Below, one piece after another: positions 25,581 to 33,744 of a DNA stretch of 64,000 nucleotides. The notes under the pieces are model-generated. The model saw nothing but the letters and a program-made list of their open reading frames with translations, searched no databases and had not been told where the DNA came from. The first letter of the stretch is position 1, and each line of letters starts with the position of its first letter. This stretch comes from Natrinema limicola JCM 13563 (lineage in GTDB: Archaea > Halobacteriota > Halobacteria > Halobacteriales > Natrialbaceae). The translations under genes and the position numbers were made by a program. The DNA is taken from the NCBI RefSeq assembly GCF_000337475.1, contig NZ_AOIT01000010.1:113002-177001 (forward strand), given 5' to 3'.

Positions 25581-25748
25581 TCACTCGCCGACGTAGATCG
25601 TCTGCAGCCGCGAGCCACAGGACGGACAGCACAGTGTCTGCCATTTCGTCGGATCCAGCCCGCCTATCGTCTTCGTTCGGCGCACCTTGTCGAACGGGAC
25701 CGTTTCACCACAGGACTGGCAGTCGAAGGGATCGTCCGTCTTGGTCAT
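25581..25748 (-). CDS. Small zinc-ribbon protein (55 aa)
   Basis: Start ATG 25748 (MTKTDDPFDC). Two CxxC pairs (CQSC and CPSC) bracket a short basic loop, giving a zinc beta-ribbon, with an additional Cys before the second pair. It is a common haloarchaeal small-protein type, of unknown role. Confidence 0.7.
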   Translation of the reverse strand: MTKTDDPFDCQSCGETVPFDKVRRTKTIGGLDPTKWQTLCCPSCGSRLQTIYVGE

Positions 25749-25924
25749 CGGCTGAGATAGCGCGTGCACACGTATGGGTGATACTGTCTGGAGGCGGTGG
25801 GGGACTGGTGTCCGTGCGTCCCAGACCGGGACTCGGTCCGAACACACGCGAACGGGGGCGCACCCTCGAGAGCCCAGCGATACCTGACGAGTTCCGTGAC
25901 TCGAAGAGTAGTACGCAACAGAAC

Positions 25925-25946
25925 GTCCGGGTGCGAGAACCAAACC
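25925..25946 (-). repeat. Partial copy of tRNA-His 3' end
   Basis: On the minus strand about 22 bases repeat the T-loop side and acceptor 3' strand of the tRNA-His gene (25982-26003) with two mismatches, about 57 bp downstream of the gene. The spacer carries CTCACTTCGTTCG-type words like those beside the tRNA-Arg copy. Confidence 0.7.
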
Positions 25947-25981
25947 ACGTCGAGACGTGCTCACTTCGTTCGTCGGAAAAA

Positions 25982-26054
25982 GTCCGGGTGCGAGAATCGA
26001 ACCCGCGTCTCAGCCTCCACAAGGCTGAAGGATAACCACTACCCCAACCCGGAC
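25982..26054 (-). tRNA. tRNA-His (anticodon GUG)
   Basis: On the minus strand: an eight-pair acceptor GTCCGGGT/ACCCGGAC that includes the histidine-specific extra G-1, anticodon stem CAGCC/GGCTG with loop TTGTGGA (anticodon GTG), T-arm GGTTCGATTC. No encoded CCA. Confidence 0.96.
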
Positions 26055-26200
26055 GCGCTTACATCATATCCTACACGCGGTTGGCCTGAAATACGTTACG
26101 ACTCCAGGATCGGAGTGTGCGATTCCATACCGCGCGATTTCGATCACACTACGCGCGACCGAGACGTTTTTCGGCACACGGCCGGTACCACCGGTAACGC

Positions 26201-26656
26201 GTGGCCATCACCGACAAGATCTACATCAAGAACCACCGTCAGCTCAGCTCCCAGCTCGAGACGAACATCCCCAAGGGAGCGTTCAAGGGTGCAACGCTCG
26301 ATATGCTCTTTCAGGGCGAGGGCCTCGAGAAACTCGACGACGCGACCCGTGATCGCGTCCTCGATTTCACACAGGACTTTCTCGACTGTGGTTGTGACAA
26401 CAACCCCTACTGTGGCTGCCCGGAGCGGAAGTTCATCCAGTACCTGCTCGAGTTGCGTGCCCAGGGGCTCGGGCCGGATGCGATCGTCGACGTGATGACC
26501 GACGACTACATGGTCTATGCCTACCCGGGCGACGTCCTCTCGTTTCTCGACAACGCCGTCCGCACCCTCGAGGCTGCGGAGGGCCTTGCCCGCGTCGACG
26601 GCGCAGACGAGGCCCGCGACGAGATCCAGCAGGCAAAGCGGGACCTCGCGCGCTGA
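26201..26656 (+). CDS. DUF5814-like haloarchaeal protein
   Basis: 151 residues with a GTG start at 26201. 'TDKIYIKNHRQLSSQLETNIPKGAF', 'VLDFTQDFLDCGCDNNPYCGCPERKFIQYLLELRAQGLGPDAIVDVMTDDYMVYAYPGDVLSFLDNAVRTLEA'. The Cys-rich C-x-C...C-x-C segment near residues 64-74 could bind a metal. I recall the family as DUF5814. Function unknown. Confidence 0.7.
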   Translation: MAITDKIYIKNHRQLSSQLETNIPKGAFKGATLDMLFQGEGLEKLDDATRDRVLDFTQDFLDCGCDNNPYCGCPERKFIQYLLELRAQGLGPDAIVDVMTDDYMVYAYPGDVLSFLDNAVRTLEAAEGLARVDGADEARDEIQQAKRDLAR

Positions 26657-26735
26657 GTCATCGCGCGCTCACACCTGGGCCGCTGAAACTGCAACTGAGC
26701 GCAAGGTTGACCTGTTCGGCCGGTGATCGGTCACT

Positions 26736-27128
26736 ATGATCGATCGGGAGGGACGCGTCGTCTTCGGCTCGTTTCTGGCGTTCGTCCTCCTCGTCGCGTG
26801 CTCGGTCGTCGTCGAGCGCCAGACTGGGATCGCGCTCCGCGAGAGGCCACTGGTGTCTTTCGTTCTGGTCGGCGGCGTTGCCATTGCCCTGCCGCAGCTG
26901 TACCTTGCGTATACGGAGACAGGGGCACGTTCGCGGACGCGACTCCGATTTGCGGCCGTTACCACTGCTGTGTTCGCGGTCGCGTTCGCTGACGACGCAG
27001 CGGGCGTGCGCTATCTGCTGCTTGCGACGATCGGCACCGGCGCACTGCTTGGGCTTTTCTGTTACGAGGCGCTTTCGGGATATCGTGCCGTCAGCGACGA
27101 TGTCTCGTTTGATCTCCAGGATCGGTGA
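26736..27128 (+). CDS. Four-TM membrane protein, unknown
   Basis: 130 residues with four hydrophobic segments (about residues 8-26, 38-58, 70-86, 92-110). No signature recognised. It ends 57 bases before the HMG-CoA reductase start on the same strand, so co-transcription is possible. Confidence 0.65.
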   Translation: MIDREGRVVFGSFLAFVLLVACSVVVERQTGIALRERPLVSFVLVGGVAIALPQLYLAYTETGARSRTRLRFAAVTTAVFAVAFADDAAGVRYLLLATIGTGALLGLFCYEALSGYRAVSDDVSFDLQDR

Positions 27129-27184
27129 CCCTCGAGTCAGGAGAATCAGCAACTGTTAGGGTAGCCGACCGTCTCGACCCATCC

Positions 27185-28411
27185 ATGACAGATCCCGAGG
27201 AACTCGCCGCGCGGGTGCGCGATGGCGACGTTCGCATTCACGAACTCGAGGACCATGCCGACTACGACACTGCGGCCGAAGCACGCCGGCTGCTCGTCGA
27301 ACGCGAGACGGGAGCTGATCTCGAGGCCGTCGGCGACTACTCGTTCCCCGCCGAGCAAGCGGAGCCGAACATCGAGAACATGATCGGTGCAGCACAGGTT
27401 CCGATGGGCGTCGTCGGTCCCGTTCCTATCCACGGCGGCGCGGCCGACGGCGAGCACTACCTGCCGCTTGCGACGACCGAGGGCGCATTGCTGGCGTCGG
27501 TCAACCGCGGGCTGGGCGTAATCCGCGCGGCCGGCGGGGCCGACGCACGCGTCACGAAAAACGGGATGACCCGCGCGCCAGTCTTCCGGGTCGACGGCGT
27601 CGCCGAAGCCGCCGAAACCGTCGAGTGGGTCGAGGACAACCTCGAGACGCTCCGTGAGGCCGCCGAGTCGACGACGAGCCATGGCGAACTGCTCGACGTC
27701 GAACCCTACGTCGTCGGCGATTCCGTCTATCTTCGCTTTGCCTACGACACCAAAGATGCGATGGGGATGAACATGGCCACGATCGCCACCGGCGAGGCCT
27801 GCGAGGTCGTCGAGGCCGAAACCCCCGCCTCGCTGGTCGCGCTCTCGGGCAATCTCTGTTCGGACAAGAAACCAGCCGCGATCAACGCCGTCGAGGGTCG
27901 GGGCCGCTCCGTGACTGCCGATGTCGTGATTCCGGGCGAACTCGTCGAGGAGCGCCTGCACACCACCGCCGACGCCATCGCCGAGGCCAACACCCGCAAG
28001 AACCTGATCGGCAGCGCCAAGGCGGGTAGCCTGGGCTTTAACGCTCACGCCGCCAACGTCGTCGGCGCAGCTTTCCTCGCGACCGGCCAGGACGAGGCCC
28101 AGGTCGTCGAAGGCGCGAATACCATTACCACCATGGACACCCGCGAGCGCGAGGACGGTACCACCGACCTCTATGCCAGCGTCTCGCTTGCCTCCCTCGA
28201 GGTCGGCACCGTCGGCGGCGGGACGAAACTGCCGACCCAGGCCGAAGCGCTCGAGGTCCTCGGCCTGCGTGGCGGCGGCGACCCGCCGGGCTCGAACGCC
28301 GACGCGCTCGCCGAGATCATCGCTGTCGGCGCGCTCGCGGGCGAACTCTCCCTGCTCGGGGCGCTGTCCTCGCGACATCTCGCGAGTGCTCACGAGGATC
28401 TGGGCCGATAG
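27185..28411 (+). CDS. hmgA: HMG-CoA reductase (class I)
   Basis: 408 residues from ATG 27185. NADPH-dependent reduction of HMG-CoA to mevalonate, the committing step to archaeal isoprenoid lipids. Signatures: 'ENMIGAAQVPMGVVGPVPI', catalytic Glu in 'LATTEGALLASVNRG', 'DAMGMNMAT', Lys in 'SDKKPAAINAVEGRG', catalytic His in 'AHAANVV' and 'LEVGTVGGGTKLPTQ'. Length is normal for archaea. Confidence 0.97.
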   Translation: MTDPEELAARVRDGDVRIHELEDHADYDTAAEARRLLVERETGADLEAVGDYSFPAEQAEPNIENMIGAAQVPMGVVGPVPIHGGAADGEHYLPLATTEGALLASVNRGLGVIRAAGGADARVTKNGMTRAPVFRVDGVAEAAETVEWVEDNLETLREAAESTTSHGELLDVEPYVVGDSVYLRFAYDTKDAMGMNMATIATGEACEVVEAETPASLVALSGNLCSDKKPAAINAVEGRGRSVTADVVIPGELVEERLHTTADAIAEANTRKNLIGSAKAGSLGFNAHAANVVGAAFLATGQDEAQVVEGANTITTMDTREREDGTTDLYASVSLASLEVGTVGGGTKLPTQAEALEVLGLRGGGDPPGSNADALAEIIAVGALAGELSLLGALSSRHLASAHEDLGR

Positions 28412-28483
28412 GAGCGCTCTCGATCACGGACAGTAGCGGTATAAGTCAGAACCCAGTGTTCTAGAACTATCACAGAAATCGTC

Positions 28484-28957
28484 ATGAGCCTCGGAAGGCG
28501 AGTTGTGGGGTGGCTGATCGTTATCGTGGGTCTGTTGGTTCCGGGTCTGGTGGCGACGATCTGCTGGGCTCCGTTTCTCGCGTCGAAGCGGCTCCGGTCA
28601 CTGTTCAGCCGGTTGCCGCCGTTCGACTCGATGGGAGTCACGTACGTCGTCGTCGCTATCACAGCCTCACTTCCGTACGTTCTGGCCCTCGTTGGCGTGG
28701 CAGCGACTGCCGGTGAGAACGCGATCTGGGGGCCGCGGATCCTCGGTGTCACCCTGCTGCTCACCGTCTGCTACATCGTCGGGATTCCGCTTCTCGGCGT
28801 GTTCGGGCTTCCTCGAGCGGGGATCGACTGGGACCCGACCGGGTACGGTATTTCGACGTGGGCACTTCTCACCGCTGGTGCGGTCTGGTACGCGATGCTC
28901 TTCGCAGTTCCTGTCACGATTCTGGGGCTCGTCCTCTCGAGTCCCGGCGGGTGGTAG
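28484..28957 (+). CDS. Four-TM membrane protein, unknown
   Basis: 157 residues with four hydrophobic segments (about 7-28, 50-72, 82-102, 124-148) and a basic loop after the first. No family recognised. Follows hmgA by 70 bp on the same strand. Confidence 0.65.
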   Translation: MSLGRRVVGWLIVIVGLLVPGLVATICWAPFLASKRLRSLFSRLPPFDSMGVTYVVVAITASLPYVLALVGVAATAGENAIWGPRILGVTLLLTVCYIVGIPLLGVFGLPRAGIDWDPTGYGISTWALLTAGAVWYAMLFAVPVTILGLVLSSPGGW

Positions 28958-29004
28958 TGTGATACTCGAGGCTGCGTATCCAGCGGACAGCGACGTCCGC
29001 ACTG

Positions 29005-29529
29005 TCACAGTAACCGATATCGGCCGCGACTCTCGCTGACGACGCCACGCCGCGTGAGTTTCTCGAGCGCCTTTCGCACGTACTCGGTCGATACCCCTCG
29101 CTCGCCCGCGTACGCGACGATCTCGTCTTCGGTCGGCTGCTCGAGGGCCTCGAGTGCCCGCTTTACGATTTCCTGTTTGCTCCCACGACGGGTCGGCCCG
29201 CGCGGATCGCGGTCGCCAGCCGCCTCGATTTCGTCGGCATCGAGGCCGGCTTCCTCGAGATATTCCGTCTCGTCGACGACGCCGTCGGCCACGTCGATCT
29301 CGAGCTCGGCAAAGGAATCCAGTTTGGCAAAGGCCTCACCCTCGCCCTGGCGGTTTGCGAGCATGGATGCGCGCACGTCGCGGGCGTGGGCGGCGTCGTC
29401 GGTCTCGACGAACTTCTTGCGCTTTTCGTAGGCCTTGCGCGCGCCACAGCGGGGACACTTGCTCGTCTCCGATCGCCCCTCGAGGATCCAGAGGTTCGAA
29501 CACTCGCTACAGCCGACAACGGCGTACAT
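29005..29529 (-). CDS. DUF5817-type zinc-ribbon/winged-helix protein
   Basis: 174 residues from ATG 29529; the longer frame upstream runs into repeat C. The N-terminal zinc ribbon is C-x2-C...C-x2-C (CSEC...CPRC, residues 7-28). A central acidic helical linker follows, then a C-terminal winged helix ('EIVKRALEALEQPTEDEIVAYAGERGVSTEYVRKALEKLTRRGVV'). I recall it as DUF5817. Probable nucleic-acid-binding regulator. Confidence 0.75.
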   Translation of the reverse strand: MYAVVGCSECSNLWILEGRSETSKCPRCGARKAYEKRKKFVETDDAAHARDVRASMLANRQGEGEAFAKLDSFAELEIDVADGVVDETEYLEEAGLDADEIEAAGDRDPRGPTRRGSKQEIVKRALEALEQPTEDEIVAYAGERGVSTEYVRKALEKLTRRGVVSESRGRYRLL

Positions 29530-29583
29530 AGCTGCCAGTGGGACGTCCCGGCAGTTCAACCTTCGGCAACCGGATCGGAAGTG

Positions 29584-29693
29584 ATACTGTCGGGCAGCAG
29601 TCAATACGAAGTCGGTCGCGGATTCGCGGCCGTCTCCACCGGCGACGGCCGCAGCAGCACGACCGATCGTCACGTCGTTCTGTCCGGCAGTAT
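29584..29693. repeat. Dispersed palindromic repeat family C, copy 2
   Basis: About 110 bp with ends ATACTGTCGGGCAGCA and TTCTGTCCGGCAGTAT and inner GC-rich hairpins around CGGCCGTCTCC/GGCGACGGCCG. It aligns with 17839-17947, strongest in the right end (TGTCCGGCAGTAT) and at CAGT(G/C)AATACG. It lies between divergent genes (zinc-ribbon/wHTH and cupin). Confidence 0.6.
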
Positions 29694-29744
29694 GAAACAG
29701 GGCTTGCTGTGGGATTTTAGACGGTTGCCCTCGTCTCGAGGCGT

Positions 29745-30083
29745 ATGGAGCGCGTTTCCCTGACCGATAGCGAGCCCTCGGAGGCAGCCGACGGTGTCCA
29801 TCTGGCGCTGCTTGCCGGCACCGAGTCGATGAACGTCCAGCATTTCGAGATCGAACCAGGTGCGGTCGTCGAGGAACACAGCCATCCCCACGAACAGACC
29901 GGCTTCATTTGTGAGGGCGAGTTGACCTTCCTCGTCGATGGCGAGACGGTCGTTTGTGGCCCCGGCGACTCCTATGCGATTCCGGGTGAGCAGCCTCACG
30001 CGGCCGAAAACCGCGGCGACGAGACGGTTCACGGCGTCGATATCTTTAGCCCGCCACGGGAGAACCCGAACTGGCAGGAATAA
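29745..30083 (+). CDS. Cupin-domain protein
   Basis: 112 residues, single small cupin. Metal-binding motif 1 'EEHSHPHEQTGFICEGELTFLVDG' (His, His, Glu) and motif 2 'PGDSYAIPGEQPHAAENRG' (His) are intact. It could be an enzyme or a binding protein; the substrate is not deducible. Confidence 0.88.
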   Translation: MERVSLTDSEPSEAADGVHLALLAGTESMNVQHFEIEPGAVVEEHSHPHEQTGFICEGELTFLVDGETVVCGPGDSYAIPGEQPHAAENRGDETVHGVDIFSPPRENPNWQE

Positions 30084-30157
30084 TCAGATTACTGTTGCAT
30101 CTATCCACCACTACTGAATACCACGAGGTTATCACAGCTGAGTTGTAAGGCTCTCTC

Positions 30158-31525
30158 ATGGCAACCGAACAGCGGTCTATGGAACGCGGCCGAATCAGTA
30201 CGGCGCTCGAGCGACTCGGGCCGACGTGGCTCGCCGGCGCGATTGCGGCGGGGCCGGCAACGATGGGCAGCCTGCTAGTCGCGGGCGCGAGCTTCGGCTA
30301 CGCCTTGTTGTGGGTCGTTGTCTGTTCGGCGGTGTTGGGTGCCCTCGGCCAGTATCTCGCCATGCGGTTGGGGCTGCTTACGGAGGACGGAATCGTCTCG
30401 GTCGTCGACCGCCATCTGGGATCGACCTGGGCCTGGGTGCTTGTAGTTGACGTCGTGTTGGCCGCCGGCTTGGCGCAGCTGATCATCATGAAAACGTTAG
30501 CCGAGGTCAGCGCGACGATGGTTGCCAGTGCGGGCGTCGACGTCACCGTCTTGGCCGATCCGCGCCTCTGGGGAGTCACGTGGGCCGTGATTCTCGCGCT
30601 GGGACTCGCCGGCGGCGGCTACCGGGTTGCCGAACTCGGGGCCAAGGTGCTCGTCTCGATGGTCGTCGTCGCGTTCGTCGCAGCCGCGTTCGTCGTCCCG
30701 ATCGACCCCACTGCGGCGGCGGGCGGACTGGTGCCAGCGATTCCCGCAGGCGTCGATGGCGCACTCGTCGCCGCGGGCATCCTCGGCGGTGCGGTCCACA
30801 TCACGCTGCTGACGATGCAAAGCTACACGATGCGCGCCCGTGGCTGGACCGTTCGTGATGCCGACACCGCAGTCGTCGATATTCTGAGCTCGATGCTTGG
30901 CGCGTTCGGGGTTTTCAGCCTCGCGGTCTTTCTCGTTGCGGCGAGCGTGCTCCCGGCCGCTGGTGTCGATCCCGCGACGATCGACGGGATCAGCGCCGCC
31001 CAGACCCTCGGCCCGGTCGCTGGCGAGTATGCGACCTGGGTGTTCCTCGCCGGCCTCCTTGGTGCGGCAGTCTCGACGCTCGGCGGGAACACGATCGTTC
31101 CACCGTACCTGCTCGCTGACAAACTCGGCTGGGAACAGTCGACAGACGACAGCCGGTATCGCGCCGCCGTCGCCGGCGTCGCACTCGTCTCTGCCGTCGG
31201 TGCGTTTCTTGGCGGCGCGTTCTTCCAGTTGCTCGTGCTCACGCTGGCCTTTGGCCTCGTCGGGACCCCCTTTGCCATCGCCATCATCCTCGTGCTGCTG
31301 AACGATCCCGACGTCGTCCCGGAAACGAACTCACGTGTGGCGAACGTCGGTGGGCTCGTGCTCTTCGTCGTCGCCGCCCTCCTCGCGGGTGAGTTCGTCC
31401 GCGGGGAACTCGAGACGATTTCTGACCCGCTCTCGGCGTTCGTCGTCGCCTTCGCGGTCGCGATGGCCCTGGCACTGCTCGGACTAGCGGGACGATACGT
31501 TCGCGATCGGGTCAGCGGGGACTGA
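30158..31525 (+). CDS. Nramp-like transporter lacking canonical metal-site motifs
   Basis: 455 residues with about eleven transmembrane segments. The first reads 'GPTWLAGAIAAGPATMGSLLVAGASFGYALLWVV', clearly homologous to Nramp TM1 (AG-x-FGY-x-LLWVV is conserved), but the metal-binding DPGN is GPAT. TM6, normally with MPHN, reads GGAVHITLL. Both metal ligands (Asp and Asn in TM1, Met in TM6) are therefore replaced. It belongs to a divergent Nramp branch and may carry another cation or a different substrate. ATG 30158 was kept; ATG 30179 is possible. Confidence 0.8.
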   Translation: MATEQRSMERGRISTALERLGPTWLAGAIAAGPATMGSLLVAGASFGYALLWVVVCSAVLGALGQYLAMRLGLLTEDGIVSVVDRHLGSTWAWVLVVDVVLAAGLAQLIIMKTLAEVSATMVASAGVDVTVLADPRLWGVTWAVILALGLAGGGYRVAELGAKVLVSMVVVAFVAAAFVVPIDPTAAAGGLVPAIPAGVDGALVAAGILGGAVHITLLTMQSYTMRARGWTVRDADTAVVDILSSMLGAFGVFSLAVFLVAASVLPAAGVDPATIDGISAAQTLGPVAGEYATWVFLAGLLGAAVSTLGGNTIVPPYLLADKLGWEQSTDDSRYRAAVAGVALVSAVGAFLGGAFFQLLVLTLAFGLVGTPFAIAIILVLLNDPDVVPETNSRVANVGGLVLFVVAALLAGEFVRGELETISDPLSAFVVAFAVAMALALLGLAGRYVRDRVSGD

Positions 31526-31558
31526 ACCACGTGTCACTGCTGGGGCGAAATCGAACCG

Positions 31559-31711
31559 TCACGGGAGCGCGGTTACCACACCGAAAAAGACGAGCAGCCC
31601 GAGTCCGGTAACGAGGGCCGCGATCCCGAGCGGAACGAGTATTCGGCCAGCTTTCCACATCGCGGCGATCATGGCTGCCATCGCCTTTGTTGGGGTATGT
31701 ATAGCTGACAT
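31559..31711 (-). CDS. Small single-TM protein (50 aa)
   Basis: From ATG 31711 (MSAIHTPTKAM); the longer reading from 31771 contains no conserved-looking residues. One long hydrophobic helix (about residues 22-47) at the C-terminus. Function unknown. Confidence 0.5.
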   Translation of the reverse strand: MSAIHTPTKAMAAMIAAMWKAGRILVPLGIAALVTGLGLLVFFGVVTALP

Positions 31712-31774
31712 GTGGTAGTGGCTACCATATCGGAGGCCTTGAAAGTCAGTCAGACGAGTGACAGACGCCATGTC

Positions 31775-32218
31775 TCAGCGCCGCTCGAGTGGCTTTCGCA
31801 TCTCGACGTGCGGAATGCCGGCTTCCTCGAATTCTCCGCCGTGGCGCTCGTAGCCGAGGCGGCGATAGAAGTCGGCGGCTTGTGTCTGTGAGTGTAGTTT
31901 GAGGGTCACGAAGCCGAGCGTCTCGGCATAGTCCTCGAGTCGTTCCATCAGCGCCCGGCCAACACCCGATCGACGCCGTGACTCGCGGACGGCGACGCGT
32001 TCGACCTTCCCGACGCCGTCTGCGTACTCGCGAAGCCGTGCCGCGCCGATGGGGTCGTCGCTGTCGTATGCGACGAAGTGAGTGGCCGTCTCGTCGTATG
32101 CGTCGTACTCTATGGCCTCGTCGACGCCTTGGCCCTCGACGAATACCTCATGGCGGACCGCGAAGGCGTCCTCGCGCTTCTGGTCGCTCGTCGCGATCTG
32201 TACCTCGAGTTCGTCCAT
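31775..32218 (-). CDS. GNAT-family N-acetyltransferase
   Basis: 147 residues. Acetyl-CoA-binding motif A 'VERVAVRESRRRSGVGRALMERLEDYA' with R-x-x-G-x-G, preceded by 'VRHEVFVEGQGVD', and followed by 'LHSQTQAADFYRRLGY'. The pattern resembles ElaA-like acetyltransferases. Substrate unknown. Confidence 0.9.
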   Translation of the reverse strand: MDELEVQIATSDQKREDAFAVRHEVFVEGQGVDEAIEYDAYDETATHFVAYDSDDPIGAARLREYADGVGKVERVAVRESRRRSGVGRALMERLEDYAETLGFVTLKLHSQTQAADFYRRLGYERHGGEFEEAGIPHVEMRKPLERR

Positions 32219-32332
32219 CGCGAGCGGCTACGCCTGCCGGCGCTGAGAACGTTACGGGAACAGCGCGTAGAGACAAAGAAAACGGAAATCGCGGCTTCAA
32301 GAGCGGCAGAACGAGACGCGTTCTACCCCCTC

Positions 32333-32414
32333 AAAAGCTCGCTTTATGCGAACTTTTCGATGTCATCAGACACCGTTGTGTCTGATTGCTCGAAAACTGG
32401 CTTATGCCAGTTTC
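32333..32414 (-). terminator. Three consecutive hairpins at and after the icd stop codon
   Basis: Reading along the icd mRNA: (1) 32414-32392, stem GAAACTGGC/GCCAGTTTTC with the TAA stop in loop ATAA; (2) 32386-32365, a perfect 9-bp palindrome ATCAGACAC-CGTT-GTGTCTGAT (reads alike on both strands apart from the loop); (3) 32357-32333, AAAAG(T/C)TCGC stem around TTTAT. Hairpins 1 and 3 are diverged tandem copies of one about 36-bp unit. Likely a terminator and 3'-end stabiliser. Confidence 0.6.
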
Positions 32415-33664
32415 TCGATGTTGTTGACGACTTCCTCGGCGAACTCGCTGGTGGCGAGCTTCTCGGCGTCCTCGAGGTTGCGCTCGAGGTCGTACGTGAC
32501 CTTGCCGGAGGAGATGGTCTCCTCGACAGCGTCACGGACGAGGTCGGCGGCGTCGTCCCAGCCCATGTAGTCGAACATCATGCGACCCGAGAGGATCATG
32601 GCGGTCGGGTTGACCTTGTCCTGACCCTCGTACTTGGGTGCGGAGCCGTGGACGGGCTCAGCCAGCAGGAGGCCGTCACCGAAGTTGGAACCGGGGGCGA
32701 TGCCGAGGCCACCGATCTGGGCACCACAGGCGTCGGACATGTAGTCCCCGTTTAAGTTCATCGTCGCGATGACGTCGTACTCGTCGGTGCGGGTGAGGAT
32801 CTGCTGGAGCATGTTGTCGGCGATGCGGTCGTTGACGACAACTGCGTCCTCGGGCGCTTCGCCGTCGCGCTCCTCCCAGAGGGTGTCCTCGGTGATGACC
32901 TCGTCACCGTACTCCTCGTTGGCGACCTCGTAGCCCCAGTCGCGGAACTGCCCCTCGGTGTACTTCATGATGTTACCCTTGTGGACGAGGGTAACGGTGT
33001 CACGGTCGTGCTCGAGCGCGTAGTCGATGGCGCGGCGGATCAGCCGCTTGGAGCCGAACTCCGTGATCGGCTTGACGCCGATGCCGACGGGGCCGTCGTG
33101 GATGACATCGTCTGCGCCCATCTCGTCTTCGACGAACTCTTTGACCTGCTGGACCTCGTCGGTACCGGCTTCCCACTCGATGCCGGCGTAGACGTCTTCC
33201 GTGTTCTCACGGAAGGAGACCATGTCCATTTCCTCGGGCGCTTTGACGGGCGACGGGACGCCGTCGAGATAGTAGGTCGGGCGGACGTTCGCGTAGAGGT
33301 CGAGCTTCTTGCGCAGCGCGACGTTCAGCGAACGGAAGCCGGCACCGACGGGCGTCGTCAGCGGGCCCTTGATCGCGACGCGGTGTTCCTTGATCGCTTC
33401 GACGGTCTCAGCGGGCAGGTTCTCGTCGTATTTCTCGCGTGCGGACTCGCCAGCGTACAGGCGCATCCAGTTGATCTCGCGGCCAGTGGCGTCTGCGGCA
33501 GCCTCGAGCACTTTCTGTGCGGCAGGGCCGACGTCGCTTCCGACACCGTCACCGTAGATGATCGGGATGATCGGGTTGTCCGGCACTTCGAGCTCGTCTT
33601 CGGTTCCTTCCTTCAGCGTGATCTTCTCCCCGTCCTCGGGGACGTCGATCTTGTCGTAGCTCAT
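32402..33664 (-). CDS. icd: Isocitrate dehydrogenase (NADP-type)
   Basis: 420 residues from ATG 33664 (MSYDKIDVP). Oxidative decarboxylation of isocitrate to 2-oxoglutarate in the TCA cycle. Seen: 'IPIIYGDGVGSDV', the substrate loop 'TTPVGAGFRSLNVALRKKLDLYANVRP', 'ENTEDVYAGIEW', 'THVHKGNIMKYTEG'-type motif (here TLVHKGNIMKYTEG), 'DRIADNMLQQ', 'MNLNGDYMSDACGAQIGGLGIAPGSN' and 'EPVHGSAPKYEGQDKVNPTAMILSG'. Length and motifs match the NADP enzyme of Haloferax. Confidence 0.97.
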   Translation of the reverse strand: MSYDKIDVPEDGEKITLKEGTEDELEVPDNPIIPIIYGDGVGSDVGPAAQKVLEAAADATGREINWMRLYAGESAREKYDENLPAETVEAIKEHRVAIKGPLTTPVGAGFRSLNVALRKKLDLYANVRPTYYLDGVPSPVKAPEEMDMVSFRENTEDVYAGIEWEAGTDEVQQVKEFVEDEMGADDVIHDGPVGIGVKPITEFGSKRLIRRAIDYALEHDRDTVTLVHKGNIMKYTEGQFRDWGYEVANEEYGDEVITEDTLWEERDGEAPEDAVVVNDRIADNMLQQILTRTDEYDVIATMNLNGDYMSDACGAQIGGLGIAPGSNFGDGLLLAEPVHGSAPKYEGQDKVNPTAMILSGRMMFDYMGWDDAADLVRDAVEETISSGKVTYDLERNLEDAEKLATSEFAEEVVNNIEKLA

Positions 33665-33734
33665 CTCGTCTGTACGGTTCGCCGACGGGGGTAAAAGGTC
33701 TACCATTTCTGTCTCCGACTGGCAAAACCTGCCC

Positions 33735-33743
33735 GATATTTAC
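33735..33743 (-). promoter_or_regulatory. TATA box of icd
   Basis: GTAAATATC on the minus strand about 75 bp upstream of the icd start codon, the best TATA-like element in the region; it implies a 5' leader of about 45-50 nt. Confidence 0.5.
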
Positions 33744-33744
33744 A

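Noticed and set aside
27146-28393. 415-aa minus-strand open frame
   Set aside because: Antisense to HMG-CoA reductase, which shows every catalytic motif on the plus strand.
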